Shown piece by piece: positions 1-8,356 of a stretch of 16,971 bases of DNA. The stretch is from an uncultured Eubacteriales bacterium. Its GTDB lineage: Bacteria > Bacillota > Clostridia > Oscillospirales > Acutalibacteraceae. Position 1 is the first letter of the stretch; each line of letters starts with the position of its first letter. A program made the translations under genes and the position numbers. The notes beneath the pieces are model-generated. The model was not told the origin of the DNA. It worked only from the letters and a program-made list of their open reading frames with translations, and did not search any database. The DNA lies in contig CAKSDA010000026.1 in assembly GCA_934444895.1 (NCBI GenBank), positions 1 through 16,971 of the forward strand. Reading direction: 5' to 3'.

Positions 1-1494
1 GTATTGACCGGGCTGGGACTAAGCAGCGATGAAACAATGCTTTCCGTTTCCGCTTTAAGCGGAGGGCAAAGGTCAAAAATAGGCCTTGCAAAACTTCTTT
101 TGTGCAACAATGATCTCATACTGCTGGACGAGCCTACAAATCACTTGGATATTGATTCGATAACATGGCTTGAAGGGTATCTTTCCTCATACGGCGGCTG
201 TGCAATTATAATATCGCATGATCGCTATTTTCTTGACAGAGTTACTAACAAAACAATGGAAATTGAAAATAAGAAGGTTTATATTTCCTCCGGTAATTAT
301 ACAAGATATACCGAGCTTAAGAAGAGCCGCAGCGAGGCGCTTGCAAACGATTATGAAAAAAAGGTTAAGGAAATCAAGCGCATAGAGGGCATTATAGAAC
401 AACAACGGCGTTGGAACAAGGAAAAAAATATTAAAACCGCCGAAAGTAAACAGAAACAAATTGAAAGAATTGAAAAAACGCTTGTGAAGCCGGAATCGGA
501 AAATCATAATATACGCATGAATTTTACCGTTAACTGCGAAAGCGGGTCGCTTGTTGCAAAGGCCGACAACGACAAAGTGTGTTTTGGAAGTAAAACACTT
601 TATGAAAATATATCTTTCACCGTCAGAAAAAATGAGAGGGTTTGTCTTATAGGGCCTAACGGTATCGGTAAAACCACATTTTTAAAAAGACTTATTTCAA
701 ATAAATATCCTGAAAGTTTGAGCCTGGGATACGGAGTAACGGTCGGATACTTTGATCAGTTTCATTCGGATATAAACGAACAACTTACACCATTTGATGA
801 GATTCAAAATTCATATCCCGGAAAAAGTAATACGGAAGTAAGAAATGCCTTGGCAGCGTTTGAATTTACGGGCGACGATGTATTCAAAAGCAACTCCATG
901 TTAAGCGGCGGAGAAAGGGCTAAGGTAGCGCTTTGCCGTCTTATGCTTACGGGGAAAAACTTTTTGGTACTGGACGAACCCACAAATCATCTTGATGTTT
1001 ATGCAAGAGCGGCACTTGAAGAAGCTTTAAGCGGTTATAACGGTACGCTTCTTATTGTTTCGCATGACAGATATTTTATAAACAAAATTGCCACAAAGGT
1101 TGTCTATTTCACCGAAAATAAGGCTGTGGAAATACAGGGCAATTACGATGATTATATAAAATATCTTGAAAAAACCGGTACACAGACAAAACTGCAAACG
1201 GAAAAGCAAAAAAGCAGTACTGTAAAAAAAGGAAAAGAAGCATATATAAACAATAAAAAACGGCAATCGGATATAAGGAAGCTGCGCACGGCCGTTTTAA
1301 AAAACGAAAAGGAAATCGAAGCCATCGAAGAAAAAATATCTTTTTTTAAAGAGCAAATTGAAAACTGCGGCGGCGATTATAAAAAGCTTACTTCCTTTAC
1401 CGAGGAGTTGAACGAACAGGAAAAGGAACTTGAAATAAAAATGAACGAGTGGGAAGAAAACAGTAGTTTACTGGCAGAATATATTGAAGAATAG
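1..1494 (+). CDS. ABC-F family ATPase, 5' end cut by the window edge
   Basis: The reading frame is open to base 1, so the N-terminus and first Walker A motif lie outside the window. The visible part starts just before the first ABC signature (ALSGGQ), followed by Walker B with LLDEPTNHLD. Next come the charged interdomain linker typical of ABC-F proteins (QRRWNKEKNIKTAESKQKQ), then a complete second nucleotide-binding domain with Walker A GPNGIGKTT, signature LSGGERAKVAL, Walker B FLVLDEPTNHLD and the switch histidine in IVSHDRY. The last 70 or so residues are Lys/Glu-rich and probably coiled-coil. Two ABC domains without membrane segments, both with DEPTNHLD, identify ABC-F. Family members act on the ribosome in translation control or antibiotic protection; which role applies here cannot be read. 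It ends 8 bases before nadE and is probably co-transcribed with it. Confidence 0.93.
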   Translation, partial: VLTGLGLSSDETMLSVSALSGGQRSKIGLAKLLLCNNDLILLDEPTNHLDIDSITWLEGYLSSYGGCAIIISHDRYFLDRVTNKTMEIENKKVYISSGNYTRYTELKKSRSEALANDYEKKVKEIKRIEGIIEQQRRWNKEKNIKTAESKQKQIERIEKTLVKPESENHNIRMNFTVNCESGSLVAKADNDKVCFGSKTLYENISFTVRKNERVCLIGPNGIGKTTFLKRLISNKYPESLSLGYGVTVGYFDQFHSDINEQLTPFDEIQNSYPGKSNTEVRNALAAFEFTGDDVFKSNSMLSGGERAKVALCRLMLTGKNFLVLDEPTNHLDVYARAALEEALSGYNGTLLIVSHDRYFINKIATKVVYFTENKAVEIQGNYDDYIKYLEKTGTQTKLQTEKQKSSTVKKGKEAYINNKKRQSDIRKLRTAVLKNEKEIEAIEEKISFFKEQIENCGGDYKKLTSFTEELNEQEKELEIKMNEWEENSSLLAEYIEE

Positions 1495-1502
1495 GTGATA
1501 GT

Positions 1503-2240
1503 ATGTATAATTTTAATGTTGACGACGCAATAGCAAAATGTGAAAACTGGATAAAAGAATGGTTTTCAAAAAACGGTAATAACTGTAACGCAGTAATAGG
1601 AATTTCCGGAGGTAAGGACAGTTCTGTTGTCGCTGCAATGTGCTGCAAAGCGCTTGGCAGTGAAAGGGTTATAGGCGTAATGATGCCGCAGGGCGAACAG
1701 TTTGATATTGACTATTCAAAGGAACTTTGCAAGTTTTTGGGTATTAAAAATTTTACTGTTAATATTAAAGCGGCGGTTGACGGCGTCTATGATGCGATAG
1801 GGGATAGTTTTGAAATTGAAACCCAGACAAGATTTAATTTACCGGCAAGAATTCGCATGTCCTGCCTTTACGCAGTTGCACAGTCTAATAACGGAAGGGT
1901 AATAAACACCTGCAATCTTTCTGAAGACTGGGTTGGTTATGCAACAAGATACGGCGACGGAGCAGGAGATATGTCTCCGCTTTCATGCTTTACGGTTCAG
2001 GAAGTAAAAGCAATAGGAAGAAAGCTCGGACTTCCGGAAAAATTCATTGAAAAGCCGCCGATTGACGGACTTTGCGGTAAAACCGATGAAGATAATCTGG
2101 GATTTACCTACAAGGTTCTTGATGATTATATAAGGGGCATTGCCACACCGCCTGCTGATATTAAAAACAAGATTGACAAAATGCATGAGACAAATTTATT
2201 TAAGATCAGGTATATGGATTGTTTTGAATATAATAAATAA
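1503..2240 (+). CDS. nadE: NH3-dependent NAD(+) synthetase
   Basis: Amidates nicotinic acid adenine dinucleotide to NAD(+) using ATP, the last step of NAD synthesis, in the cytoplasm. The 245-residue protein has the ATP-pyrophosphatase loop SGGKDS (residues 35-40), the NadE block NLSEDWVGYATRYGDGAGD (about 128-146), and the C-terminal DGLCGKTDEDNLGF segment (about 188-201). There is no N-terminal nitrilase/glutaminase domain, so it is the short form that uses free ammonia, and its length fits that form. The ATG has AGGTGA four bases upstream, overlapping the end of the ABC-F gene, which indicates an operon. The stop codon lies inside the first copy of an 18-bp tandem duplication. Confidence 0.95.
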   Translation: MYNFNVDDAIAKCENWIKEWFSKNGNNCNAVIGISGGKDSSVVAAMCCKALGSERVIGVMMPQGEQFDIDYSKELCKFLGIKNFTVNIKAAVDGVYDAIGDSFEIETQTRFNLPARIRMSCLYAVAQSNNGRVINTCNLSEDWVGYATRYGDGAGDMSPLSCFTVQEVKAIGRKLGLPEKFIEKPPIDGLCGKTDEDNLGFTYKVLDDYIRGIATPPADIKNKIDKMHETNLFKIRYMDCFEYNK

Positions 2241-2260
2241 GATAAATATAATAAATAAGA
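2227..2260 (+). repeat. 18-bp tandem duplication across the nadE stop codon
   Basis: The 16-mer AATATAATAAATAAGA occurs perfectly at 2227-2242 and 2245-2260, a period of 18. The nadE TAA (2238-2240) lies in the first copy, so the second copy is untranslated. This looks like a slippage duplication. Confidence 0.85.
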
Positions 2261-2304
2261 CAGCTTTTAGCTTCTCACTTTATAAGCATTAAAAAATTAA
2301 AAAT

Positions 2305-2335
2305 CCGGCGGAAGAAACTTTTTTATTATCGCCGG
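2305..2335 (-). terminator. possible second terminator for prfC
   Basis: Six-base GC arms CCGGCG (2305-2310) and CGCCGG (2330-2335) enclose a 19-base AT-rich loop. Read on the minus strand the hairpin is followed by ATTTTTAATTTTTT, a good U-tract. It lies beyond the stronger hairpin at 2342-2386 and could act as a backup. The long loop lowers confidence. Confidence 0.45.
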
Positions 2336-2341
2336 TATAAA

Positions 2342-2386
2342 AAAGCACAGAATGTATAATACAAATGATTATACATTCTGTGCTTT
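2342..2386. terminator. bidirectional intrinsic terminator between nadE and prfC
   Basis: Perfect 19-bp inverted repeat (2342-2360 and 2368-2386) with a 7-base loop ACAAATG. The plus strand continues into TTTAATTTT and the minus strand has a six-base U-tract (A-run at 2339-2344). It sits between convergent genes, so it can end both transcripts. Confidence 0.88.
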
Positions 2387-2412
2387 AATTTTGCAGTTTT
2401 AAATATTATTTA

Positions 2413-4008
2413 TTACTGGCTGATTTCTCTGAGCGAAAGATCGTTGTTTTTCTCTTCGGCCCAGCGCACCGACCAATCTCCTGAAAATACAAGAAAGTTA
2501 TTTCCCTTTACATCCTGAACCCATTTTGTATCGCTTGAAAGATTAAAATTCTCAGCATTAAAATCCTCATTTAAAACGCGGCGGATATTGTCGTGCGGCA
2601 TATCCGTTCTTAAGTATTCAACGCCGTATTCCGATTTCATTCTGAATTTTAAAACATCAAACTGAAGCATTCCAACAACGCCGACAATAACCTTTTCCAT
2701 ACCGAATCCCGGTATAAAATATATTTGTATTGCACCTTCCTGTGCAATCTGGTTCATGCCTTTTGCAAACTGCTTACGCTTCATGGAGTCTATCTGTTCA
2801 ATAACAGCAAAGTGTTCCGGAGCAAATGTAGGAAGGCCGGTGTACATTATGTTGCTTCCAACTTCGCACACCGTGTCTCCGATTGAAAAAATTCCCGGAT
2901 CAAAAACACCAATAATGTCTCCTGCATAAGCCTCGTTAATAATGTCGCGGTCTTGAGCCATCATTTGCTGCGGCTGAGAAAGCCTCATGGATTTTTTGCC
3001 CTGCACATGGTAGTACTCTTTACCTCTTTCAAATTTGCCGGAACAAATTCTTAAAAATGATATTCTGTCGCGGTGCGCCTTGTTCATATTGGCTTGAATC
3101 TTAAATACAAACGCCGAAAACCTGTCGTCGGTGGGAGCAATTTTTTCATTGTTTTCGTCCGATCTTTCAAGGGGCGGAGGAGTGAGCTTTAAAAAACTTT
3201 CAAGAAACTGCTCGACGCCAAAGTTATTAAGAGCCGAACCGAAAAACACCGGGCTGAGTTTGCCGCAGAGGATATCATCGGTATTAAACTCATAACCCGC
3301 ACCGTCAATAAGTTCAATCTGGTCGGTGAGATCTTTCCGTAAAGATTCGCCTATAAGATTATCAAGCTTTTCAAAGTCGGTTAGGTCACATTTAATTGAT
3401 TCAAGCTTTATTTTGCCTGAATGAAAACTGTCAAAGGCCAGAATTTGTTTTGCCTTACGGTCGTAAACTCCTTTAAATGTTGAGCCGCAGCCTATGGGCC
3501 AGTTCATTGGATATGTGCGTATACCAAACTCGGTTTCAAGTTCGTCCAACAAATCAAAAGGGTCGCGCGCTTCATGGTCCAACTTATTAATAAAGGTAAA
3601 AATGGGTATGCCGCGCATAGCACATATTTTAAAAAGCTTGCGGGTCTGCGGTTCTATACCTTTTGCGGCGTCTATTACCATAACAGCGCTGTCGGCAGCC
3701 ATAAGCGTGCGGTAGGTATCTTCTGAAAAGTCCTGGTGTCCGGGAGTATCTAAGATGTTTATGCAAAAGCCTTCGTATTCAAATTGCATAACAGATGAGG
3801 TTACCGAAATTCCTCTTTGCTTTTCAAGTTCCATCCAGTCCGAAACTGCGTGTTTTGTTCCTTGTTTTCCTTTTACCGATCCTGCGGACAAAATGGCGCC
3901 TCCATATAAAAGGAGCTTTTCAGTGAGGGTGGTTTTTCCGGCATCCGGATGGGAAATAATTGCGAATGTTCTTCTTCGCATTATCTCATTTTTGGTTTTT
4001 GAATCCAT
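2413..4008 (-). CDS. prfC: peptide chain release factor 3 (RF3)
   Basis: Translational GTPase that removes RF1/RF2 from the ribosome after peptide release. The 531-residue protein (E. coli RF3 is 529) has G1 SHPDAGKTT (residues 19-27), G3 DTPGHQDF (87-94) and G4 NKLD (141-144). The C-terminal half carries the RF3-type MLQFDVLKFR segment. The SDWMELEKQRGISVTSSV switch-I region separates RF3 from EF-G. A GTG two codons upstream (4012-4014) is in frame, but the AAGGA ribosome binding site is only a few bases from it and about 9 bases from the ATG at 4008, so I chose the ATG. It converges on nadE and has its own promoter at 4138-4166, so it is probably monocistronic. Confidence 0.95.
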   Translation of the reverse strand: MDSKTKNEIMRRRTFAIISHPDAGKTTLTEKLLLYGGAILSAGSVKGKQGTKHAVSDWMELEKQRGISVTSSVMQFEYEGFCINILDTPGHQDFSEDTYRTLMAADSAVMVIDAAKGIEPQTRKLFKICAMRGIPIFTFINKLDHEARDPFDLLDELETEFGIRTYPMNWPIGCGSTFKGVYDRKAKQILAFDSFHSGKIKLESIKCDLTDFEKLDNLIGESLRKDLTDQIELIDGAGYEFNTDDILCGKLSPVFFGSALNNFGVEQFLESFLKLTPPPLERSDENNEKIAPTDDRFSAFVFKIQANMNKAHRDRISFLRICSGKFERGKEYYHVQGKKSMRLSQPQQMMAQDRDIINEAYAGDIIGVFDPGIFSIGDTVCEVGSNIMYTGLPTFAPEHFAVIEQIDSMKRKQFAKGMNQIAQEGAIQIYFIPGFGMEKVIVGVVGMLQFDVLKFRMKSEYGVEYLRTDMPHDNIRRVLNEDFNAENFNLSSDTKWVQDVKGNNFLVFSGDWSVRWAEEKNNDLSLREISQ

Positions 4009-4137
4009 GTTCACAAGTCCTTATAATTTTGTCTTTTTAGTTTTTTTGTTTTTAGAATATATTTTTAAAATACATTTTTTAGAATAACTTAACAGCATAT
4101 TTTATAACATTATTATAAAATTACAACATCGCACCCA

Positions 4138-4166
4138 ATGATACCACATTATTTATTTTCTTGCAA
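4138..4166 (-). promoter_or_regulatory. sigma-A promoter for prfC
   Basis: On the minus strand: TTGCAA (-35, 4161-4166), a 17-base spacer, and TATCAT (-10, 4138-4143) preceded by TGG, an extended -10. Transcription would begin near 4131, giving a leader of about 120 nt. The leader is AT-rich and contains an all-AT 9-bp inverted repeat (4099-4107/4113-4121) of doubtful meaning. Confidence 0.65.
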
Positions 4167-4332
4167 TATTTAATTTATTTTCAGGCGTAACGGATTTGAC
4201 TACAAAGAGCCTAGGATTACCGGGTATTTTAATAAATGCCGGCCTAAAAAAGAGGTGAGTCGAACCTTCCCAAAACAGCGATCTTTCGTTATTTTTGGAC
4301 TTGTCATTTTTATGGAGCGTCTGATTTAAACA
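4153..4332 (-). other. 59-codon protein-like open frame without start, downstream of rluA
   Basis: After the double stop of the pseudouridine synthase gene, the same minus-strand frame stays open for 59 codons. It reads as a plausible protein (for example RPAFIKIPGNPRLFVVKSV) but has no ATG and no ribosome binding site. The plus strand over 4181-4255 is also open and protein-like (VTDLTTKSLGLPGILINAG). The segment can fold: TAGG/CCTA and CCGG/CCGG arms around 4212-4247. It could be a decayed gene end, a dispersed intergenic repeat or a structured RNA; I do not recognise it. The prfC -35 box overlaps its end. Confidence 0.35.
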
Positions 4333-4335
4333 TTA

Positions 4336-5301
4336 TTAGATTTTGATTTGCCCGAATAATTTATCTGCAAACCAAACCTTTTCAACTTTAAAAGTTTTAC
4401 CGTTTAAATAGTTAAGTATTCCTCCGTCGCTTTCAAATTTAAATGTCAGCATATAGGAATAAAGAGCCTGGCGGTTAAATCCGATTTTTTTATCTTCTCT
4501 TATGCTTCCGTATTTTCCGTCGCCCAAAAGCGGATGGTTTATTGATGCCAAATGCGCCCGTATTTGATGTGTTCGTCCTGTAATAAGTTCCACTTCAATA
4601 AGGGAGAGATTATCTTTTTCTTTGAGAACCCGGTATTTGGTTTTAATGGATTTTGTATTGTTTGTTTTTGCTTTTTTTATAAATACCTGATTTGCCTTTT
4701 CATCTTTAAAAAGATAGCCTTCAAGTAAGCCTTCCTTTTTTTTAAGTATTCCGTGAACAACCGCCAGATATCTTTTATCCAGTTCGCGATTTTTTATTTT
4801 TTCACATAAAATTTTAAGACTTTCAGCATTTTTTGCGGCAATTACAATTCCGCCGGTATTTCTGTCTATTCTGTTTGCAAGAGCGGGGGTGAAGCTGTTT
4901 TCAGTGGCAGGGTCGTATTCACCCTTTTCATAAAGATATCTGCAAATTCTTGATATAAGAGTATCTCTGTATTCGTCTTTGTCCGGATGCACAAGCAGAC
5001 CTTGGGGCTTATCCGTAAGAATTATGTTTTCATCTTCATATACAATATTCAAAAGGTTGGGTGCGGACATAAAGTCATATTTGGGAGCAACCTTTGCTGA
5101 AAATTCATCCGGAACATACGCGGTTATTATATCGCCCTCAACCGGTTTATATGAAATTTCAGTTCGTTTTCCGTTAAGCTTAATGTCCTTTTGCCTTATA
5201 TATTTGTACATAAGAGATCTTGGCATTGTGGGCATCAGTTTTGCAAGAAGCTTATCAATACGCATTCCTGCGTCGTTTTTTCCAACGGTGAATTTAAGCA
5301 T
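4336..5301 (-). CDS. RluA-family RNA pseudouridine synthase
   Basis: Converts specific uridines in 23S rRNA and/or tRNA to pseudouridine. The 321-residue protein has an N-terminal S4 RNA-binding domain (about residues 12-62). The catalytic motif ANRIDRNTGGIVIA (142-155) has the probable nucleophile Asp146; it varies from the HRLDxxTSG form of E. coli RluC/RluD, with Asn for His and Gly for Ser. ELITGRTHQIRAHL and NHPLLGDGKYG follow in the C-terminal half, as expected. The start is ATG at 5301, with AAGGGG seven bases upstream. The exact target (RluB/C/D-like or tRNA) cannot be told from sequence. It is divergent from the P-loop ATPase gene, and two consecutive TAA codons end it. Confidence 0.93.
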   Translation of the reverse strand: MLKFTVGKNDAGMRIDKLLAKLMPTMPRSLMYKYIRQKDIKLNGKRTEISYKPVEGDIITAYVPDEFSAKVAPKYDFMSAPNLLNIVYEDENIILTDKPQGLLVHPDKDEYRDTLISRICRYLYEKGEYDPATENSFTPALANRIDRNTGGIVIAAKNAESLKILCEKIKNRELDKRYLAVVHGILKKKEGLLEGYLFKDEKANQVFIKKAKTNNTKSIKTKYRVLKEKDNLSLIEVELITGRTHQIRAHLASINHPLLGDGKYGSIREDKKIGFNRQALYSYMLTFKFESDGGILNYLNGKTFKVEKVWFADKLFGQIKI

Positions 5302-5333
5302 TACTTTACCCCTTAAAACTAAATTACCTGTTT

Positions 5334-5362
5334 ATTTTATCATAAATCGCAGCTTATTTAAA
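5334..5362 (-). promoter_or_regulatory. candidate promoter for the rluA-family gene
   Basis: On the minus strand: TTTAAA (-35, 5357-5362), 17-base spacer, TAAAAT (-10, 5334-5339) preceded by TGA, an extended -10. The start site would lie about 25-30 bases before the ATG at 5301. The -35 is weak. Confidence 0.5.
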
Positions 5363-5379
5363 GAATTAAATGAATTTAT

Positions 5380-5408
5380 TTGTGTTTTTCAAAAAAATAT
5401 AGTATAAT
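5380..5408 (+). promoter_or_regulatory. sigma-A promoter for the P-loop ATPase gene
   Basis: TTGTGT (-35, 5380-5385), 17-base spacer, perfect TATAAT (-10, 5403-5408). It points at the gene starting at 5449, giving a leader of about 34 nt. Confidence 0.7.
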
Positions 5409-5448
5409 AATAAAATATTGTAAAATGAAAGGTAGTTTTACTTAATTT

Positions 5449-6108
5449 ATGTCAAAACTTAAAAATAAAATTTTTATATTCGGAAGGTACGGAAGCGGCA
5501 AAACAACCGTTGCACTTAATTTTGCATTTATGCTCAGCGAAACCGGTGAAAATGTTACAATTGCAGATTTGGATATTGTAAATCCTTATTTCAGATCATC
5601 GGATTTTGCCGAAAAAATAAAGAGCCATTCCATAAATCTTGTGGCTCCCAAACCGGGCGACACAATGATTAAAGACAGTGAAATTATTCCTGAAATACAA
5701 AGCGCTTTAAAGGATAAAGACGCTTATGTTGTTGCGGATGTTGGGGATGACGATGAAGGAAGAGAAGCAGTAACCTTTTTAAAGGACGAACTTTCGGAAG
5801 GACTTTACGATTTTCTCTATGTGGTTAATTTTAATAAATCTTCAACTTCAACGCCGCAGCTTGCGGCCGAAGACGCTCAAAAGGTTTTTGAATCCTTCGG
5901 TATAAAATGCACCGGGATTATAAATAATACACAAACAAGCGGTGAAACCGATCAGCAAACAATGTCGGAATCTGTTGAAAAGGCTGAGGAAATGAGCAAA
6001 ATCTTAGGGGTTCCGCTGGTTTATAACTGCTACGACAAAAATATTGATTTGAGCGTTTTGAATGCAATGCCGATTGAGATATTTGTAACTCCTCCGTGGT
6101 TTGAATAG
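5449..6108 (+). CDS. ParA/MinD-like P-loop ATPase, function unknown
   Basis: A 219-residue cytosolic SIMIBI-type P-loop protein. Motifs in order: Walker A GRYGSGKTT (residues 12-20), the switch-I-like DLDIVNPYFRSSD (40-52), DVGDDDEG (97-104, switch II/Walker B) and IINNTQ (158-163, base-recognition-like). It is related to the CobQ/MinD/ParA ATP-binding proteins common in Clostridia. The signature lysine of the deviant Walker A (KGGxGKT) is Arg here, so ParA-type dimer catalysis is uncertain. No partner gene (ParB, MinC or redox enzyme) is adjacent. The ATG is fixed by an upstream in-frame TAA at 5443 and the lack of another Met before the P-loop. The nearest purine-rich site (AAAGG) is 16 bases away, so the ribosome binding site is poor. 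I do not assign a role. Confidence 0.85.
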   Translation: MSKLKNKIFIFGRYGSGKTTVALNFAFMLSETGENVTIADLDIVNPYFRSSDFAEKIKSHSINLVAPKPGDTMIKDSEIIPEIQSALKDKDAYVVADVGDDDEGREAVTFLKDELSEGLYDFLYVVNFNKSSTSTPQLAAEDAQKVFESFGIKCTGIINNTQTSGETDQQTMSESVEKAEEMSKILGVPLVYNCYDKNIDLSVLNAMPIEIFVTPPWFE

Positions 6109-6267
6109 TTTGTGGTTTTTAAGGGTTTAAACCATCGGTTTTATTATGTTTAAATTATTGATTTTAAAATTATCAAGTTTTAAATAAAATTTACATACAG
6201 TAAAATAAATATACTAAATGTAGTGTTGTTGAGTTGCGAAAACTAATTATAAGTAAGGTGAGCGTTT

Positions 6268-8250
6268 ATGTCCGCAAAAAAGATTGAGTATAATAATGAA
6301 AGTATAACAAAGCTAGAGGGTGCAGATCGCGTAAGAAAGCGTCCGGCTGTAATATTCGGTTCGGATGGTATAGACGGTTGTCAACATTCGGTGTTTGAAA
6401 TAATTTCAAACTCAATAGATGAGGCAAGGGAAGGCTTTGGTAAAAAAATAATTGTTACCACCTTTGAAGACGGCTCAATCGAAGTGCAGGATTTCGGACG
6501 CGGAGCGCCGGTGGATTTTAACAAAAATGAAAACTGTTATAACTGGGAGCTCCTTTATTGTGAGATGTATGCCGGAGGAAAATACAATACCAACAGCGGA
6601 GAAAACTACGAATTTTCGCTTGGTCTTAACGGCCTCGGCCTCTGCTCAACACAGTACTCTTCGGAGTATATGGATGTTGAAATAAAAAGAGACGGATTTT
6701 TATACAGTCTGCATTTTGAAAAGGGTAAAAATATCGGCGGCCTTAAAAAAGAGCCCTATTCCGGAAAGGATACCGGAACCAGAACAAGGTGGAAACCCGA
6801 CTTAGAAGTTTTTACCGACATAAATATTCCGCTTGAATACTTTTTCGATACCCTTAAAAGGCAGGCGGTTGTAAACGACGGTTTGCTTTTCGTACTTAAA
6901 AATCAATCAGGCGGAAAGTTTGAAACATATGAATTTTGTTACAACAACGGAATAACCGACTATGTAAATGAGATTTCCGATGGCAAAGCTTTAGTTCCGG
7001 TTCAGACATGGCAAACCGAAAGGAAGGGCCGTGACCGTGCCGATAAGCCTGAATATAAGGTGAAAATAAAGGCTGTTGTAACCTTTTCCAATCAAATTCA
7101 TTTTAAAGAGTATTATCATAATTCCAGTTGGCTTGAACATGGCGGAGTTCCTGAAAAGGCAGTACGAAGCGCTTTTGTTTCTCAAATTGATTCTTATATT
7201 AAGCAAAACGGTAAATACCAGAAAAACGAAAGCAAAATAACCTTTTCGGATGTTGAAGAATGTCTTATAGTTGTAATATCTTCTTTTTCAACCCAAACTT
7301 CCTATGAAAACCAGACTAAAAAATCAATTACAAATAAATTTATATATGAAGCCATGGTGGATTTTTTCCGTCATCAGCTTGAAATATATTTTATTGAAAA
7401 TCACGGCGAAGCCGAAAAAATCGCCGAACAGGTGCTTATAAATAAAAGAAGCCGCGAACGCTCCGAAAGAGAACGCCTTAACATTAAAAAAACTATGCAG
7501 ACCGGGAACGATCTTGTCAACAGGGTTCAAAAATTCGTTGACTGCCGCAGCAGAGATATTTCCGAGAGAGAGCTTTTTATTGTTGAGGGCGATTCTGCGC
7601 TTGGCTCTTGTAAGCTTGCAAGAGATGCGTCTTTTCAGGCTATAATGCCGGTTAGAGGAAAAATTTTAAACTGCCTCAAAGCGGAATATGATAAGATTTT
7701 TAAAAGCGAAATCATAACCGACCTTATTAAGGTTTTAGGGTGCGGAGTTGAGGTTAAAAGCAAGGCAAACAAAAATCTTTCAACCTTTAATATAGACAAT
7801 TTAAGATGGTGCAAAATTATTATATGTACCGATGCCGATGTTGACGGATTTCATATCAGAACGCTGATTCTTACAATGATATACCGATTAATGCCGACGC
7901 TTATAGAACAAGGCAAGGTATTTATTGCGGAGACTCCTCTGTATGAAATTTCCACAAAATCAATGACCTATTTTGCTTATGACGAAAACGAAAAAAAAGA
8001 AATTCTGGAAAAAATCGGCGACGAAAAGCACAACATACAAAGATCTAAAGGACTGGGTGAAAACCAGCCTGATATGATGAATCTTACAACAATGAATCCT
8101 TCAACAAGAAGGCTTGTCAAAATTCTTCCGGAGGACGCAGAAAAAACAAGCGAGATGTTTGATTTGCTGCTTGGAGATAATTTGGCCGGAAGAAAAGATT
8201 ATATTTCGGAAAACGGATACCTTTATATGGAGGACGCCGATATCAGCTAA
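6268..8250 (+). CDS. parE: type IIA DNA topoisomerase, ATPase/toprim subunit (divergent ParE/GyrB)
   Basis: ATP-binding half of a type IIA topoisomerase acting with the product of the next gene. The GHKL ATPase has EIISNSIDEA (44-53; Glu44, Asn48), DFGRGAP (75-81; Asp75 retained), GLNGLGLC (119-126, for canonical GLHGVG) and the QTK loop (349-351). The toprim domain has EGDSALG (440-446; canonical EGDSAGG), PVRGKILN and metal-binding TDADVDG (Asp522/524/526). QRSKGLGEN and TTMNPSTRRL end the core. All catalytic acids are present, but many invariant neighbours differ. This suggests the extra clostridial topoisomerase rather than housekeeping GyrB; parE is a working label. A good AAGGTGAG site lies five bases from the ATG. 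No convincing promoter is seen in 6109-6267. Confidence 0.9.
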   Translation: MSAKKIEYNNESITKLEGADRVRKRPAVIFGSDGIDGCQHSVFEIISNSIDEAREGFGKKIIVTTFEDGSIEVQDFGRGAPVDFNKNENCYNWELLYCEMYAGGKYNTNSGENYEFSLGLNGLGLCSTQYSSEYMDVEIKRDGFLYSLHFEKGKNIGGLKKEPYSGKDTGTRTRWKPDLEVFTDINIPLEYFFDTLKRQAVVNDGLLFVLKNQSGGKFETYEFCYNNGITDYVNEISDGKALVPVQTWQTERKGRDRADKPEYKVKIKAVVTFSNQIHFKEYYHNSSWLEHGGVPEKAVRSAFVSQIDSYIKQNGKYQKNESKITFSDVEECLIVVISSFSTQTSYENQTKKSITNKFIYEAMVDFFRHQLEIYFIENHGEAEKIAEQVLINKRSRERSERERLNIKKTMQTGNDLVNRVQKFVDCRSRDISERELFIVEGDSALGSCKLARDASFQAIMPVRGKILNCLKAEYDKIFKSEIITDLIKVLGCGVEVKSKANKNLSTFNIDNLRWCKIIICTDADVDGFHIRTLILTMIYRLMPTLIEQGKVFIAETPLYEISTKSMTYFAYDENEKKEILEKIGDEKHNIQRSKGLGENQPDMMNLTTMNPSTRRLVKILPEDAEKTSEMFDLLLGDNLAGRKDYISENGYLYMEDADIS

Positions 8251-8356
8251 AGTTTTATTTTCAGTTAACGGAAAATCTTAACGGAACTTGAATTTACCGC
8301 GGAACTTTAAACTTCGGCATTCAAAAGTAATCAGAAAAAATAAGGAGAATTAATAT

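Noticed and set aside
4012..4014. GTG start for prfC two codons upstream of the ATG
   Set aside because: The AAGGA site is only a few bases from this GTG and at normal distance from the ATG at 4008.
4182..4280. tmRNA- or tRNA-like element (GGCGTAACGGATTTGAC on plus; GGTTCGACTC on minus)
   Set aside because: The two motifs lie on opposite strands, no acceptor stem or CCA end pairs with them, and the space is too short for tmRNA.
6113..6134. TGGTTT/AAACCA hairpin after the P-loop ATPase gene
   Set aside because: Only a 6-bp AT-rich stem, followed by a short T4 run; too weak to call a terminator.
6190..6217. Promoter for parE (TTTACA with TACTAA, or TATACT at 6210)
   Set aside because: The -10 match is poor for the first and the spacing is only 14 for the second; not strong enough to list.
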